Shown here one piece after another: positions 1-10,818 of a DNA stretch of 41,709 bases. The notes below the pieces were generated by a model. The model did not search any database. It was not told where the DNA came from and worked only from the letters and a program-made list of their open reading frames with translations. Source of the DNA: Gammaproteobacteria bacterium (lineage in GTDB: Bacteria; Pseudomonadota; Gammaproteobacteria; Enterobacterales; Alteromonadaceae); assembly GCA_013373245.1 (NCBI GenBank), contig JABXID010000051.1:1-41709 (forward strand), read 5' to 3'. A program made the translations under genes and the position numbers. Numbering within the stretch: the first letter of the stretch is position 1; every line of letters begins with the position of its first letter.

Positions 1-70
1 AAACATTTCTTTTCTAAATCTTATTTTTAAAATACACTACTAATTAGTCAATTTCACCAATAGTTGAATT

Positions 71-1159
71 ATGAGCCAATTTAGAAACAAAGATAACTTA
101 ATCGGACAAGCCAATTCATTTCTTGAAGTTTTGGAAAAAGTATCACTACTTGCTCCGCTCGACAAACCGGTACTCATTATTGGTGAACGAGGTACAGGTA
201 AAGAATTAATAGCAGCCCGGTTACATTACCTATCACAACGATGGGATCAAAACTATGTCACCCTGAACTGCGCTGCGTTAAACGAAAATTTATTAGAAAG
301 TGAATTATTTGGTCACGAGTCTGGTGCTTTTACGGGGGCAGGCAAGCGTCATGAAGGTCGCTTTGAAAGAGCAAATTCAGGTACGTTGTTCCTGGACGAA
401 TTGGCTAACACTTCTGGATTAGTGCAAGAAAAGCTATTACGTGTTATTGAATATGGTGAGTTTGAACGTGTCGGTGGTACCAAAACAGTTAAAATTGATA
501 CTCGCTTAGTGTGTGCTACTAATGAAGATTTACCGGCTCTTGCCGAATCAGGCGAATTTCGTTCAGATTTACTTGACCGTCTTGCTTTTGATGTAATCAC
601 ATTGCCTCCGCTTCGAGAACGTCAAGAAGACATTTTAGTATTGGCGGAACATTTTGCTATTTCTATGGTAAAAGAGCTTGGTTGGGAATTGTTTTCTGGT
701 TTTTCTAGAAGTGCAAAAGACATGTTAATGTCTTATGACTGGCCGGGTAATGTACGTGAATTAAAAAATGTTATTGAACGAAGCGTATATAGAGCGGCCA
801 ATCCTCACGTGCCAGTACATGAGATAGTATTAGATCCGTTTGCCAGCCCATATCGACCTCAAAAGAGAGTTAAAACACAAGACCGACAGTCCGCTAAAGT
901 ATCAACGATAGAAACCAGTTCTCCTGAAATAATCACGCATAGTGAAAACTCAGTCGAGAAAAATCACGTCATTGCTCCGCAATTTCCTGTAGACTTCAAA
1001 CAAGAGAGTCAAACGTTTGAAATTAATTTAATTAAAAACGCGATGGCTCATTGTCAGTACAATCAAAAGAAAACCGCCGAGCAATTGGGTGTAACCTATC
1101 ATCAGCTCAGAGGTTATTTGAAAAAATACAATCTACTGGAAAAAGGTTTTGAAGATTAA
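71..1159 (+). CDS. pspF: PspF-like sigma-54-dependent enhancer-binding protein (phage shock operon activator)
   Basis: AAA+ sigma-54 activator with no N-terminal receiver domain: Walker A GERGTGKE, GAFTGA loop (ESGAFTGAGKR), LFLDELAN, C-terminal Fis-type HTH (KKTAEQLGVTYHQLRGYLKKYNL). Located just upstream of sap genes. Confidence 0.88.
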   Translation: MSQFRNKDNLIGQANSFLEVLEKVSLLAPLDKPVLIIGERGTGKELIAARLHYLSQRWDQNYVTLNCAALNENLLESELFGHESGAFTGAGKRHEGRFERANSGTLFLDELANTSGLVQEKLLRVIEYGEFERVGGTKTVKIDTRLVCATNEDLPALAESGEFRSDLLDRLAFDVITLPPLRERQEDILVLAEHFAISMVKELGWELFSGFSRSAKDMLMSYDWPGNVRELKNVIERSVYRAANPHVPVHEIVLDPFASPYRPQKRVKTQDRQSAKVSTIETSSPEIITHSENSVEKNHVIAPQFPVDFKQESQTFEINLIKNAMAHCQYNQKKTAEQLGVTYHQLRGYLKKYNLLEKGFED

Positions 1160-1181
1160 CATCTCAGAAAAGTTGCAAAAG

Positions 1182-2843
1182 ATGACTACGAAACTCTTAG
1201 CAAACGTCTTTGCAACTGGTCTTTTTGTCTTTCTTGCTGGCTGCCAACCAAAGAATGAAACTAACCTGCTAGCAAATACCTTGTTGTATTGTAGTGAAGG
1301 TTCTCCAGATTTGTTTAACCCACAGCTGGTTACCTCGGGCACAACCATTGATGCTGTTTCTAACCAACTTTATAACCGCCTTGTAAAAATAAACCCTCAA
1401 ACTGGTATGGTGGAATCAGATCTAGCGCGCACTGTTATTATCTCTGAAGATAAAATGCGCTATCGTTTTTATCTGCGGGCTGGCGTTGAGTTCCATACGA
1501 CGGATTACTTTACCCCAACTCGAACCTTAAACAGTGAAGATGTTGCCTTTAGTTTTGCTCGAGTGTTTCACTCCAATCACCCATATAATAAAGTTGGCGG
1601 CGGCTTTTATCCGTTTTTTGATGGCGTAGAGTTTGCGCAACTTGTCGAACAAATAATTGTAGTAGACGATTTAACCATCGAATTTCGCTTGACCGACCCG
1701 CAAGCTTCTTTTCTAGCCAATATGGCTACCGACTTTGCCATTATATTGTCTGCAGAATATGCAGAGCAGTTATCAGAGCAAGGGCTCGAAGAAAACATAG
1801 ATCATTATCCGATTGGCACAGGTCCATACAAATACGAACATTACGTGACCGACCGATATATCCGTTACAAAAAACACGAAAACTATTGGGCAAGCCAACC
1901 TAACTTTGAGCAAGTTATCTTTGATATCACGCCAAATAACTCTAATCGTGTTGCAAAATTATTAACCAAAGAGTGCGATATTTTAGGCTACCCTGGCGCA
2001 TCGGACGTCCAATACTTGGAGAATAAAAACGGCATTGACATAGTAGAAGCCAGCTCAATGAATGTCAGTTACTGGGCATTTAATACCAGTGAGCCGCCGT
2101 TCGATAACCCTATGGTAAGAAAAGCGTTATCTTATATTGTTGACCGCGATGCGATTATCGATGCTGTGTATCGAAATCATGCTGAGCCGGCTTCAAGTTT
2201 GCTCCCTCCCAACAACTGGGCATATAAAAAAATAGACAGGAATTTAGACTTTTCTATCGAAAAAGCAAAAGCCATGTTAACCGAAGCGGGTTACCCGGAT
2301 GGTTTTGATATGGATATTTGGGCTATGCCAGTGCAACGTGTATACAATCCAAATGCAGGTAAAATGGCAGAAATTTTACAACAAAACCTGTCATTGATAG
2401 GCGTTAACGCCAATATCGTAACATACGACTGGGGCACATTTAGGAAAAAGCTAGCGCAGGGGGAACATGATAGCGTACTTATCGGCTGGCTTGCAGACAA
2501 CTCTGATCCTGACAACTTTTTTCGACCTTTGTTAAGTTGTGCAGCCGCTTTTTCAGGCTCGAATCGCAGCGCTTGGTGTAATGATGAATTTGACTCAAAA
2601 ATTTTACAAGCGCTCAGCATCACAGAGCCAGAGCAGCGTAAAGCTTTTTACCAAGAAGCAGAAAACATATTGTTTGAACAAGTGCCTTTGGTCCCTATCG
2701 CTCACGCGGTTCGTTACCGCGTCAACCGAGATAATATTTCAGGTGTAGAACTTAACCCTTATGGCGGAATAAGTTTCGAAAACGCCAAAAAGCATGCTAA
2801 AAAAACCGATAAAACAACTCGAGCAAAAGAGGGTAAAAAATAA
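1182..2843 (+). CDS. sapA: Peptide ABC transporter periplasmic substrate-binding lipoprotein (SapA-like)
   Basis: SBP_bac_5 family features; lipobox (FVFLAGC). The ORF track starts at a TTG (1149), but ATG 1182 (MTTKLLANVFATGLFVFLAGC) gives a better lipoprotein signal. Followed by two permeases and two ATPases. Confidence 0.87.
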   Translation: MTTKLLANVFATGLFVFLAGCQPKNETNLLANTLLYCSEGSPDLFNPQLVTSGTTIDAVSNQLYNRLVKINPQTGMVESDLARTVIISEDKMRYRFYLRAGVEFHTTDYFTPTRTLNSEDVAFSFARVFHSNHPYNKVGGGFYPFFDGVEFAQLVEQIIVVDDLTIEFRLTDPQASFLANMATDFAIILSAEYAEQLSEQGLEENIDHYPIGTGPYKYEHYVTDRYIRYKKHENYWASQPNFEQVIFDITPNNSNRVAKLLTKECDILGYPGASDVQYLENKNGIDIVEASSMNVSYWAFNTSEPPFDNPMVRKALSYIVDRDAIIDAVYRNHAEPASSLLPPNNWAYKKIDRNLDFSIEKAKAMLTEAGYPDGFDMDIWAMPVQRVYNPNAGKMAEILQQNLSLIGVNANIVTYDWGTFRKKLAQGEHDSVLIGWLADNSDPDNFFRPLLSCAAAFSGSNRSAWCNDEFDSKILQALSITEPEQRKAFYQEAENILFEQVPLVPIAHAVRYRVNRDNISGVELNPYGGISFENAKKHAKKTDKTTRAKEGKK

Positions 2844-3874
2844 TGTTTAATTATTTGTATCGTAAAACCTCACTTTTGTTATTTATCAGTTTTGGCATCA
2901 CGGCGTTTGCTTTTTCACTTTATTATTTGTTTCCTGGCGACTTGCTAACAAATATGACGGGAATCACCAATATCACCGAAGAAAATTATCAGTTCCTTGC
3001 TGATAAATACAAAATAAACGAGTCAATCATCACCCAATATTTGGCGTTTTTAGAACGCTTATATCAAGGTGACTGGGGCGTATCTATCAATACCGGTGAT
3101 AGCATTTATCAATTGATTTTTAACCTATTGCCCGCGACGATTGAACTGGCACTATACGCGTTAATATATAGCTTTATCGTGGCAATTCCATTTGGCGTGT
3201 TATCCGCTTCTGAATCTCACCCGTGGTTAGACAAAGGCATCTTGTCTCTATCATTAATTGGCTTTTCCATGCCAATATTTTGGCTGGCACTTATCATCAC
3301 CTTTATCTTTTCTATTTCTCTGGGGTGGTTTCCAACCTCAGGTCGATTGAGTTTAGTTTACGACATTCCACCGGAGACGGGCTTCATATTAATTGATATC
3401 TTAATTTCCGACGTGCCATATAAAGCAGAGGCGTTTTCAGATGCGTTAGAACATTTAGCGATACCAACCTTTGTTCTTGCGGCGTATCCAACTACGGTGC
3501 TTATCCGAAGCACTCGACAATCAATGAAGTCGGTAATGCAAAAAAGTTACATAAAAGCCGCTAGAGCAAAAGGCTTAAGCACTTGGCAAGTACTTAAACG
3601 ACATGGTTTAAGAAACGGATTATTACCTGTGATCCAAACCTTGGGGATACATTTTGGCACTTTGATCACGCTGGCTATGGTTACCGAGGTCATATTTGCG
3701 TGGCCGGGATTAGGAGCGTTATTAGTTGATGCCATACATCAACGCGATTTTACAACAATCCAAGGCGGCCTATTAGTGATCTCTGCGTTGGTCTTTTTGG
3801 CTACCATTTTATTCGATGTGCTTTATATGATTTTTGATCCACTGGCGAGAATACGCGGTCATGGCAAAATTTAA
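2843..3874 (+). CDS. sapB: ABC transporter permease SapB
   Basis: DppB/OppB-type permease (EAA-loop region KAARAKGLSTWQVLKRHGLRNGLLPVIQ); operonic position. Confidence 0.87.
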   Translation: MFNYLYRKTSLLLFISFGITAFAFSLYYLFPGDLLTNMTGITNITEENYQFLADKYKINESIITQYLAFLERLYQGDWGVSINTGDSIYQLIFNLLPATIELALYALIYSFIVAIPFGVLSASESHPWLDKGILSLSLIGFSMPIFWLALIITFIFSISLGWFPTSGRLSLVYDIPPETGFILIDILISDVPYKAEAFSDALEHLAIPTFVLAAYPTTVLIRSTRQSMKSVMQKSYIKAARAKGLSTWQVLKRHGLRNGLLPVIQTLGIHFGTLITLAMVTEVIFAWPGLGALLVDAIHQRDFTTIQGGLLVISALVFLATILFDVLYMIFDPLARIRGHGKI

Positions 3875-4754
3875 AATATTTTCAACGCCAATTAACTCAT
3901 CGCCACTGAAACAGTTGTGGCGAGCCTTTCATCAGAACCACTTTGCATTAGTTGCCAGCTGGGGTTTGATGTTTATGGTATTTATAGCTATTTTTGGTGG
4001 ACTACTGGCGCCCTACTCACCATACGTTCAACATCAAGATGCGTTATTGATGCCTCCTGCTTGGCACGATGAAGGTAATATCCGCTTTATGTTCGGCACC
4101 GACGCATTAGGTCGCGATATCCTTTCCCGTATTTTGGAAGGTACTGGATATTCCTTTGGCCTAGCAATTATCGCTGTATTACTTGCATTATCAATCGGCT
4201 TTTTTATTGGTACTATCGCCGGTTTTAGTAAAGGAGTTAAAGCCAGTTTTTTAAATCACATTCTAGATGTTGCGCTTACGATGCCTTCATTACTTATCGC
4301 CATCGTTATTGTTGCAATTTTAGGACCCGGCATCAGTAATACGTTTTGGGCTGTTGTGCTTGCGATGTTGCCACAGTTTATTCATCACGTTCGAACTGAG
4401 ATTTCTGAATTGCTCGACAAAGAGTTTGTTGTTGCTTATACCCTTGATGGCGCTAACAAATTCCAAACGTTTCGGTTTGCCTTATTACCAAATATGATTG
4501 AAAGGCTAGTGATTTTTTCGACCATGGCGATTTCTTCGGCCGTGCTAGATATTGTTGTCCTTGGCTTTATAGGCATTGGTGCGCAGTCACCTGAGCCTGA
4601 ATTAGGTGCTATGATTGCTGATAATTTAGATGTGTTTTATTTAAGTCCGTGGACCGTTATGCTGCCAGGTATTGCATTGTTTTTGTGTATTTTGTTTACC
4701 AATATCGTCGGTGACGGCTTACGTCACGCCCTCAAGAAACGAAGAAGGCAGTAA
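3861..4754 (+). CDS. sapC: ABC transporter permease SapC
   Basis: DppC/OppC-type permease (MFGTDALGRDILSRIL); likely start ATG 3861 (MAKFKIFS), overlapping the sapB 3' end. Confidence 0.87.
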   Translation: MAKFKIFSTPINSSPLKQLWRAFHQNHFALVASWGLMFMVFIAIFGGLLAPYSPYVQHQDALLMPPAWHDEGNIRFMFGTDALGRDILSRILEGTGYSFGLAIIAVLLALSIGFFIGTIAGFSKGVKASFLNHILDVALTMPSLLIAIVIVAILGPGISNTFWAVVLAMLPQFIHHVRTEISELLDKEFVVAYTLDGANKFQTFRFALLPNMIERLVIFSTMAISSAVLDIVVLGFIGIGAQSPEPELGAMIADNLDVFYLSPWTVMLPGIALFLCILFTNIVGDGLRHALKKRRRQ

Positions 4755-4760
4755 CTTTAC

Positions 4761-5759
4761 GTGCGTTTATTAGACATTAGAAATTTGAACATTGAGTTAC
4801 TAAACCTAGACCAACCGGTCAAAGCTGTCGAATCGGTTAATTTTTCGATGTACCCGTCTGAGGTGAGTGGTTTAATTGGTGAGTCCGGCTCAGGTAAAAG
4901 TCTGATAGCTAAGGCCCTTGTTGGCGTGCTCAATAACCGATGGCAAGTGACTGCGGATCGTTTTCATTTTATGGGACAAGATCTAAATAAAATGTCGATG
5001 CAAAAGCGTAAAAAAATCATAAGTGAAAACATCGCCATGATTTACCAAGAGCCGCGTCGATGTTTAGACCCAACATCCAATATATTTTCACAGTTAGAAG
5101 AGTCATTACCTGAGTCGTATCACAGTGGTTGGTTTAATTCTAAGAAAAAAGAGCGCGTTAGAAAGTGCATTGCCTTATTGCATAAAGTCGGCATTAAAAA
5201 CCACAACGAGGTATTCCACAGTTATCCGCACATGTTGTCAGAAGGTGTATGCCAGAAGATCATGATTGCCATGGCCATAGCCAAACAACCGAAATTGTTA
5301 ATCGCCGATGAGCCAACAACAGCATTAGAAAGTTCAACATCACTGCAAGTCATTAAGTTATTGCGCAGTCTCAATCAGTTAAAAGACATGGCGGTAATAT
5401 TCATTACTCACAACTTAAACTCAATCACCAGTTGGGCAGACACCATCAATGTTATGTATTGTGGGCAGTTGATAGAAAGTAGCTCTACGAAAAAAATATT
5501 AACGGCACCAAAACATCCATACACCAAAGCATTGTTTGATAGTGAGCCTGATTTATCGGAACAGCAAAATAAAAATCGAACCAAGTTGTATGCGCTAAAA
5601 GGCACTATTCCAACGTTGCAACATTTACCGATAGGTTGTCGCCTTGGCCCTCGCTGTCCAAATGCTCAAAAAGCATGTGTCATTATCCCTGAGCCGAAAA
5701 AGATCAAGGGCCAAACATTTCGCTGCCATTACCCGTTAAACATTAAGGAACTTAAATAA
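4761..5759 (+). CDS. sapD: ABC transporter ATP-binding protein SapD (GTG start)
   Basis: Walker A GESGSGKS, DEPTTALE, oligopeptide/dipeptide C-terminal domain (GCRLGPRCPNAQKAC). Confidence 0.87.
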   Translation: MRLLDIRNLNIELLNLDQPVKAVESVNFSMYPSEVSGLIGESGSGKSLIAKALVGVLNNRWQVTADRFHFMGQDLNKMSMQKRKKIISENIAMIYQEPRRCLDPTSNIFSQLEESLPESYHSGWFNSKKKERVRKCIALLHKVGIKNHNEVFHSYPHMLSEGVCQKIMIAMAIAKQPKLLIADEPTTALESSTSLQVIKLLRSLNQLKDMAVIFITHNLNSITSWADTINVMYCGQLIESSSTKKILTAPKHPYTKALFDSEPDLSEQQNKNRTKLYALKGTIPTLQHLPIGCRLGPRCPNAQKACVIIPEPKKIKGQTFRCHYPLNIKELK

Positions 5760-6529
5760 TGCCGGTGAAATTGTTAGAAGTTAAAGGCTTATTAAAAAGC
5801 TTTAAGGACAGAGCCCATTGGTTAAACCGAGGTAAAGACGTAACCATAGGTCCAGTATCATTTCACCTAAACAAAGGTGAAACGCTAGCCATAGTCGGCG
5901 CAGCAGGCTCTGGAAAAAGTACAGTAGCCAAGCTACTAGCAACTGCTGAAACCGCAGATGCTGGCGAGCTTATATTTGACGGTGAAACTGTAGATTGGCG
6001 TAACTCATCTTTTTTCACGCAAAATATCCGTATTATTTTCCAAGATGCATTAAAAAGTCTAAATCCCGCCGTAAAAATTGGTGAGCAATTGGAACAAGTA
6101 TTATTGTTCAATACTAGGCTGGATTATCAACAGAGACAGGAAAAAATACTAGAAGCCTTGAGAATGGTTGGTTTATTACCTGAACATGCGGAGTATTACC
6201 CTCACATGTTTTCAGGTGGACAAGCACAACGGATTGGCATAGCCCGCGCACTCATTTTAGATCCTAAAGTGGTTATTATTGACGAAGCATTAGCGCCTTT
6301 AGATCCGTCGTTACGAGCACAGGTTGTTAACTTATTGCTCGATTTACAACACCAAAGAGGTTTAACCTTTGTTCTCATTTCCCATCAGATTTCGCTTATA
6401 AAATATTTAAGCGATCGGGTGCTAGTAATGGACTCAGGGCAAATAGTTGAACATGGAAATATTGAAGAGATCTTTGCTCAACCAAAACACCCGGTCACAA
6501 AAAAGCTGCTGTTTGCATTGGATATGTAA
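5759..6529 (+). CDS. sapF: ABC transporter ATP-binding protein SapF
   Basis: Walker A GAAGSGKS, signature FSGGQAQRIGIARAL, DEALAPLD; start overlaps the sapD stop. Confidence 0.87.
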   Translation: MPVKLLEVKGLLKSFKDRAHWLNRGKDVTIGPVSFHLNKGETLAIVGAAGSGKSTVAKLLATAETADAGELIFDGETVDWRNSSFFTQNIRIIFQDALKSLNPAVKIGEQLEQVLLFNTRLDYQQRQEKILEALRMVGLLPEHAEYYPHMFSGGQAQRIGIARALILDPKVVIIDEALAPLDPSLRAQVVNLLLDLQHQRGLTFVLISHQISLIKYLSDRVLVMDSGQIVEHGNIEEIFAQPKHPVTKKLLFALDM

Positions 6530-6570
6530 CTTAATTAAAAGTGACACACCGTACAATCCAGCAGCTTTTC
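6499..6570. terminator. Long inverted repeat between convergent sapF and cysB; probable cysB terminator, possibly bidirectional
   Basis: aaaagctgctg (6501-6511) and cagcagctttt (6559-6569) are perfectly complementary; the minus-strand transcript would end in a T run (complement of 6499-6504). The 47-nt loop is unusually long. Confidence 0.45.
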
Positions 6571-6590
6571 TAGCTATTGATTTATAAAAC

Positions 6591-7565
<975 letters not shown>

Positions 7566-7819
7566 TCAAAACTCCATTACGCAAAACGTTATTCTAAAAT
7601 AATATACATTTATTAAAATTTATTCCATTCAAATTTTAGTCTGTTGAGTAATTATTCAAAAATTGATCACGAGAATACGAAATCCGGTAATAAAAAAGAC
7701 AAAAATAAATTTAATGCTGCACTTAATTAAATGAGAATCAATAAGTTAAAACTACTTGCAGGAAATTGTTCAGCGGATAATATAACTCGAACTAAATAAA
7801 GTGGGCCTTGGGTAGTGTT

Positions 7820-8509
7820 ATGGAAAAAAGTAGAGGAATAGATTTCTCCACAGTATTGGCGTCGTCTGTTCATGATATGAAAAACAGCTTATGCATGTTG
7901 ATCCAATCTATCGAAAGCCTTAGCGCACGAATGTCTGAAAAGAATATCGAAGGGGCTCAAGAACTCGCTCAAATCCACTATGAGGCTGCTCGACTTAACA
8001 CCAATTTGTTACAAATGCTGGCACTATATCGTGCAAGAAAAGATGCCCTGCCCGTCGATATAGATGAGTGGTACTTAGATGAAGTATTAGAGGAGCTTGT
8101 CGCTAAAAACACACTTTATATTGAAAATAAAAATTTAGAGGTTGAATTTGATATTGAAGATGACCTGATGTGGATATTTGACAACGATTTAATATCAAAC
8201 TTGTTAAATGATATTTTTGTTAATGCAATGCGCTATTGCCAAAAAAAGATTTTATTGACCGCACATGAAATAGACGGTGTACTACAAGTCCAAATTTCTG
8301 ATGACGGTGACGGCTATCCGGATAATATGTTGTTATCATCCACCAGCCGCCCAGCTGATATCGAACTAAACCTTAGCCGAACAGGCTTAGGTATCTATTT
8401 TGCGCAAATGATAGCAAACGCTCATGTAAGAAACGGCAAGACTGGCAATATAGAGTTGCAAAACGGCGGCGCACTCAATGGCAGTGTTTTTACTTTAACA
8501 CTACCTTAA
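7820..8509 (+). CDS. Soluble orphan histidine kinase-like protein (HisKA-like helix plus HATPase_c, no sensor or TM region)
   Basis: H-box SSVHDMKNSL, N-box LLNDIFVNAMRYC, G1 DDGDGYP, G2 RTGLGIYFAQMIA; ORF track start at 7808 is TTG, ATG at 7820 preferred. Confidence 0.8.
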   Translation: MEKSRGIDFSTVLASSVHDMKNSLCMLIQSIESLSARMSEKNIEGAQELAQIHYEAARLNTNLLQMLALYRARKDALPVDIDEWYLDEVLEELVAKNTLYIENKNLEVEFDIEDDLMWIFDNDLISNLLNDIFVNAMRYCQKKILLTAHEIDGVLQVQISDDGDGYPDNMLLSSTSRPADIELNLSRTGLGIYFAQMIANAHVRNGKTGNIELQNGGALNGSVFTLTLP

Positions 8510-8616
8510 TTCAAAAATATTGTTTACTATGGCAAAACTATTAGGCGTGTAAGTTGCTTATCAAAAAACAATAAAGGCGAAAGCCAAACAGCACAAAACA
8601 CAATTTGGAGTACTAG

Positions 8617-9375
8617 ATGCTAATTGGGATCATTATTGCTTTAATCATTGGTCTTGTTGTTACAGCAATCGTTGCAAACATTATTCAGCAGCAAAAAGAA
8701 AAACAAGAAGCTGAAAGACGACAAGAAATGGCTAAGCACCGCGCTGTGATCGAAGAAACAGAACACGTTATAGCTAACGATATTGGCATACCGATTTCAC
8801 CGCTCGGCTATCAAGTCCTATACAGACGCGTTTTAAACACGCTCAAAGCCATGAACCGTGTAACACCAAAACATAAAGATATCCTTGCTCGAATTCAAGA
8901 TGTGACAAATAAACTTGAAGCCAACGATTTTCCTCAAGTAGACAACGAAGCGATTAGAATTCCTGATAACGACAAAATTTTGGTTGTTATGATCCAAGCG
9001 CTCAAAAAATATCGCACAATTCTGCGCACCGAACATAACAAAGGCTCTATAGCTGGGCCACATTTTGCGGAAGAAGATAAACGCATTGAACGTTTGCAAC
9101 TACGTATCAACATTTCTTCGCAAGTTCGCCGCGGTAAAATGGCTAAAAATAACGGCATGACAGGTTCTGCGCGACAATACTTTGAAAAAGCAATGGCGAC
9201 ACTTGAAGCTCAAGTTTATGACGATGATTACATCACCAACTCAAAGGCTGAAGTTCAAAGTTATTTGGATGACATTGCCAGAGAATTAAGTGCTGACAAA
9301 GCCGCTAAAAAAGCAGAGTTCGAAGAAGAACAAGATAACTTAGACGCATTATTTGCTCCGAAGAAAAAGTGGTAA
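8617..9375 (+). CDS. Conserved membrane-anchored hypothetical protein (one N-terminal TM plus charged helical cytosolic region)
   Basis: N-terminal TM MLIGIIIALIIGLVVTAIVANII followed by Q/K/E-rich helical sequence; acidic then basic C-terminus (EEEQDNLDALFAPKKKW). Confidence 0.75.
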   Translation: MLIGIIIALIIGLVVTAIVANIIQQQKEKQEAERRQEMAKHRAVIEETEHVIANDIGIPISPLGYQVLYRRVLNTLKAMNRVTPKHKDILARIQDVTNKLEANDFPQVDNEAIRIPDNDKILVVMIQALKKYRTILRTEHNKGSIAGPHFAEEDKRIERLQLRINISSQVRRGKMAKNNGMTGSARQYFEKAMATLEAQVYDDDYITNSKAEVQSYLDDIARELSADKAAKKAEFEEEQDNLDALFAPKKKW

Positions 9376-9390
9376 TCTCAATCACCAAAT

Positions 9391-9417
9391 AAAGGCTCTG
9401 ACAACGAGCCTTTTTTA
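9391..9417 (+). terminator. Rho-independent terminator
   Basis: aaaggctc TGACAAC gagccttttttat just after the stop at 9375. Confidence 0.8.
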
Positions 9418-9448
9418 TATTCAACGTTAAATCTTCCACACTAATTTA

Positions 9449-9862
9449 ATGACCGTCCAAATCAAATCATTTCAACAAGACAACCAACGTGCTGTTAACC
9501 AGTTTTACAAACGATTCAAACAAAACGTTAACTGCAATCGAAGTGATAAAATCTATGTAGCCTTGGATAAATCAGCGGCCAATACCGCTATTGTTGGGGC
9601 GGTAATCATCCGAAAAACCGATAACTTTTTGTTGTTTAGAAGTTTGTATGTGGCCCCAGAATATCGACGACAGGGACTTGGGGCTAAACTGACCCAACTT
9701 GCGTTGAGAGGCATTAAGGAACAGGTCTATTGTTTATGCCAGTCTGAGCTAATTGATTATTATGTCGATCTCAATTTTAGAGCCGCGCATAATATAAAGC
9801 TTGAATCTAAACAAATAAACTCGAAAATAAAAAAAGGGTACTGCTTAATGCAGTACCCTTAA
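9449..9862 (+). CDS. GNAT-family N-acetyltransferase
   Basis: SLYVAPEYRRQGLGAKLTQLAL matches the acetyl-CoA-binding motif; 137 aa. Confidence 0.8.
   Translation: MTVQIKSFQQDNQRAVNQFYKRFKQNVNCNRSDKIYVALDKSAANTAIVGAVIIRKTDNFLLFRSLYVAPEYRRQGLGAKLTQLALRGIKEQVYCLCQSELIDYYVDLNFRAAHNIKLESKQINSKIKKGYCLMQYP
9828..9860 (-). terminator. Terminator of the etfBA transcript, embedded in the 3' end of the GNAT ORF
   Basis: aagggtactgc (9834-9844) ttaat gcagtaccctt (9850-9860): 11-bp perfect stem; the minus strand continues into a T-rich tract. Confidence 0.75.
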
Positions 9863-9891
9863 CCTATTGAAATAAATAAAATAGAGCGGTC

Positions 9892-10818
9892 TTACAGTTT
9901 AGTTTCCAGCTCAGGCAACGCCTCAAATAAATCCGCTTCAAGGCCATAATCGGCTACTTGGAAAATTGGCGCTTCCGGATCTTTATTTATAGCAACAATC
10001 ACTTTCGAGTCTTTCATGCCAGCTAAGTGTTGAATAGCACCAGAGATCCCAACCGCAATATATAAGTCCGGCGCAACAATCTTACCTGTTTGACCTACTT
10101 GCATATCGTTCGGGACGAAGCCTGCATCAACCGCGGCTCTTGAAGCACCTACTGCGGCTCCTAATTTATCAGCGATGCCTTCTAACAATGTGAAATTGTC
10201 ACCGTTTTGCATGCCGCGACCACCAGAAATAACCACGCCAGCGGCTGTTAATTCAGGGCGCTCAGATTCTGTCAGCTCCTGTTTCACAAAGTTTGAAATA
10301 CCTGCATCTGCTACAGCTTCTAGTGAAACAATCTCAGCGCTACCGGTTTCAGACACTTTATCAAATGCAGCTGTACGCACAGTTATAACTTTTTTAGCAT
10401 ATTCCGACTGAACTGTTGCGATAGCATTTCCCGCGTAAATTGGGCGTTTGAAAGTATCTGAACTCACCACTTCAATAATATCTGAAATTTGTTCAACATC
10501 TAACGCAGCCGCTACTCGAGGCATAAAGTTTTTGCCGGTAGTTGTGGCCGGAGCAACAATATGTGAGTAGTCATCAGCTAAATCAACCACTAAAGGCGCT
10601 AAGTTTTCTGCTAAACCATGTGCTAATAAATCATGGTCTGCTACCAACACTTTAGACACCCCCTGCAACTTGGCCGCGTGTTCAGCTACGGATTGACAAC
10701 CAGCGCCCGCGACTAATACATGAATATCACCACCCATTTTAGTGATCGCATCGACCGCTTTGTGAGTATCAAGCTTTAATTCCGAGTTATCGTGCTCTGC
10801 TACAAGTAACGTTATCAT
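9892..10818 (-). CDS. etfA: Electron transfer flavoprotein alpha subunit
   Basis: FAD-binding C-terminal motif ([67 protein letters not shown]). Confidence 0.95.
   Translation of the reverse strand: MITLLVAEHDNSELKLDTHKAVDAITKMGGDIHVLVAGAGCQSVAEHAAKLQGVSKVLVADHDLLAHGLAENLAPLVVDLADDYSHIVAPATTTGKNFMPRVAAALDVEQISDIIEVVSSDTFKRPIYAGNAIATVQSEYAKKVITVRTAAFDKVSETGSAEIVSLEAVADAGISNFVKQELTESERPELTAAGVVISGGRGMQNGDNFTLLEGIADKLGAAVGASRAAVDAGFVPNDMQVGQTGKIVAPDLYIAVGISGAIQHLAGMKDSKVIVAINKDPEAPIFQVADYGLEADLFEALPELETKL

Noticed and set aside
349-600. Many short ORFs (60-119 aa) antisense to or overlapping large genes
   Set aside because: They lie wholly or mostly within confidently identified genes, show no domain signals or plausible RBS context, and are expected shadow ORFs.
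71-6529. pspF next to sapABCDF as a novel defence or peptide-resistance island
   Set aside because: These are widespread core gammaproteobacterial genes that lie near each other in other genomes; no accessory signature.
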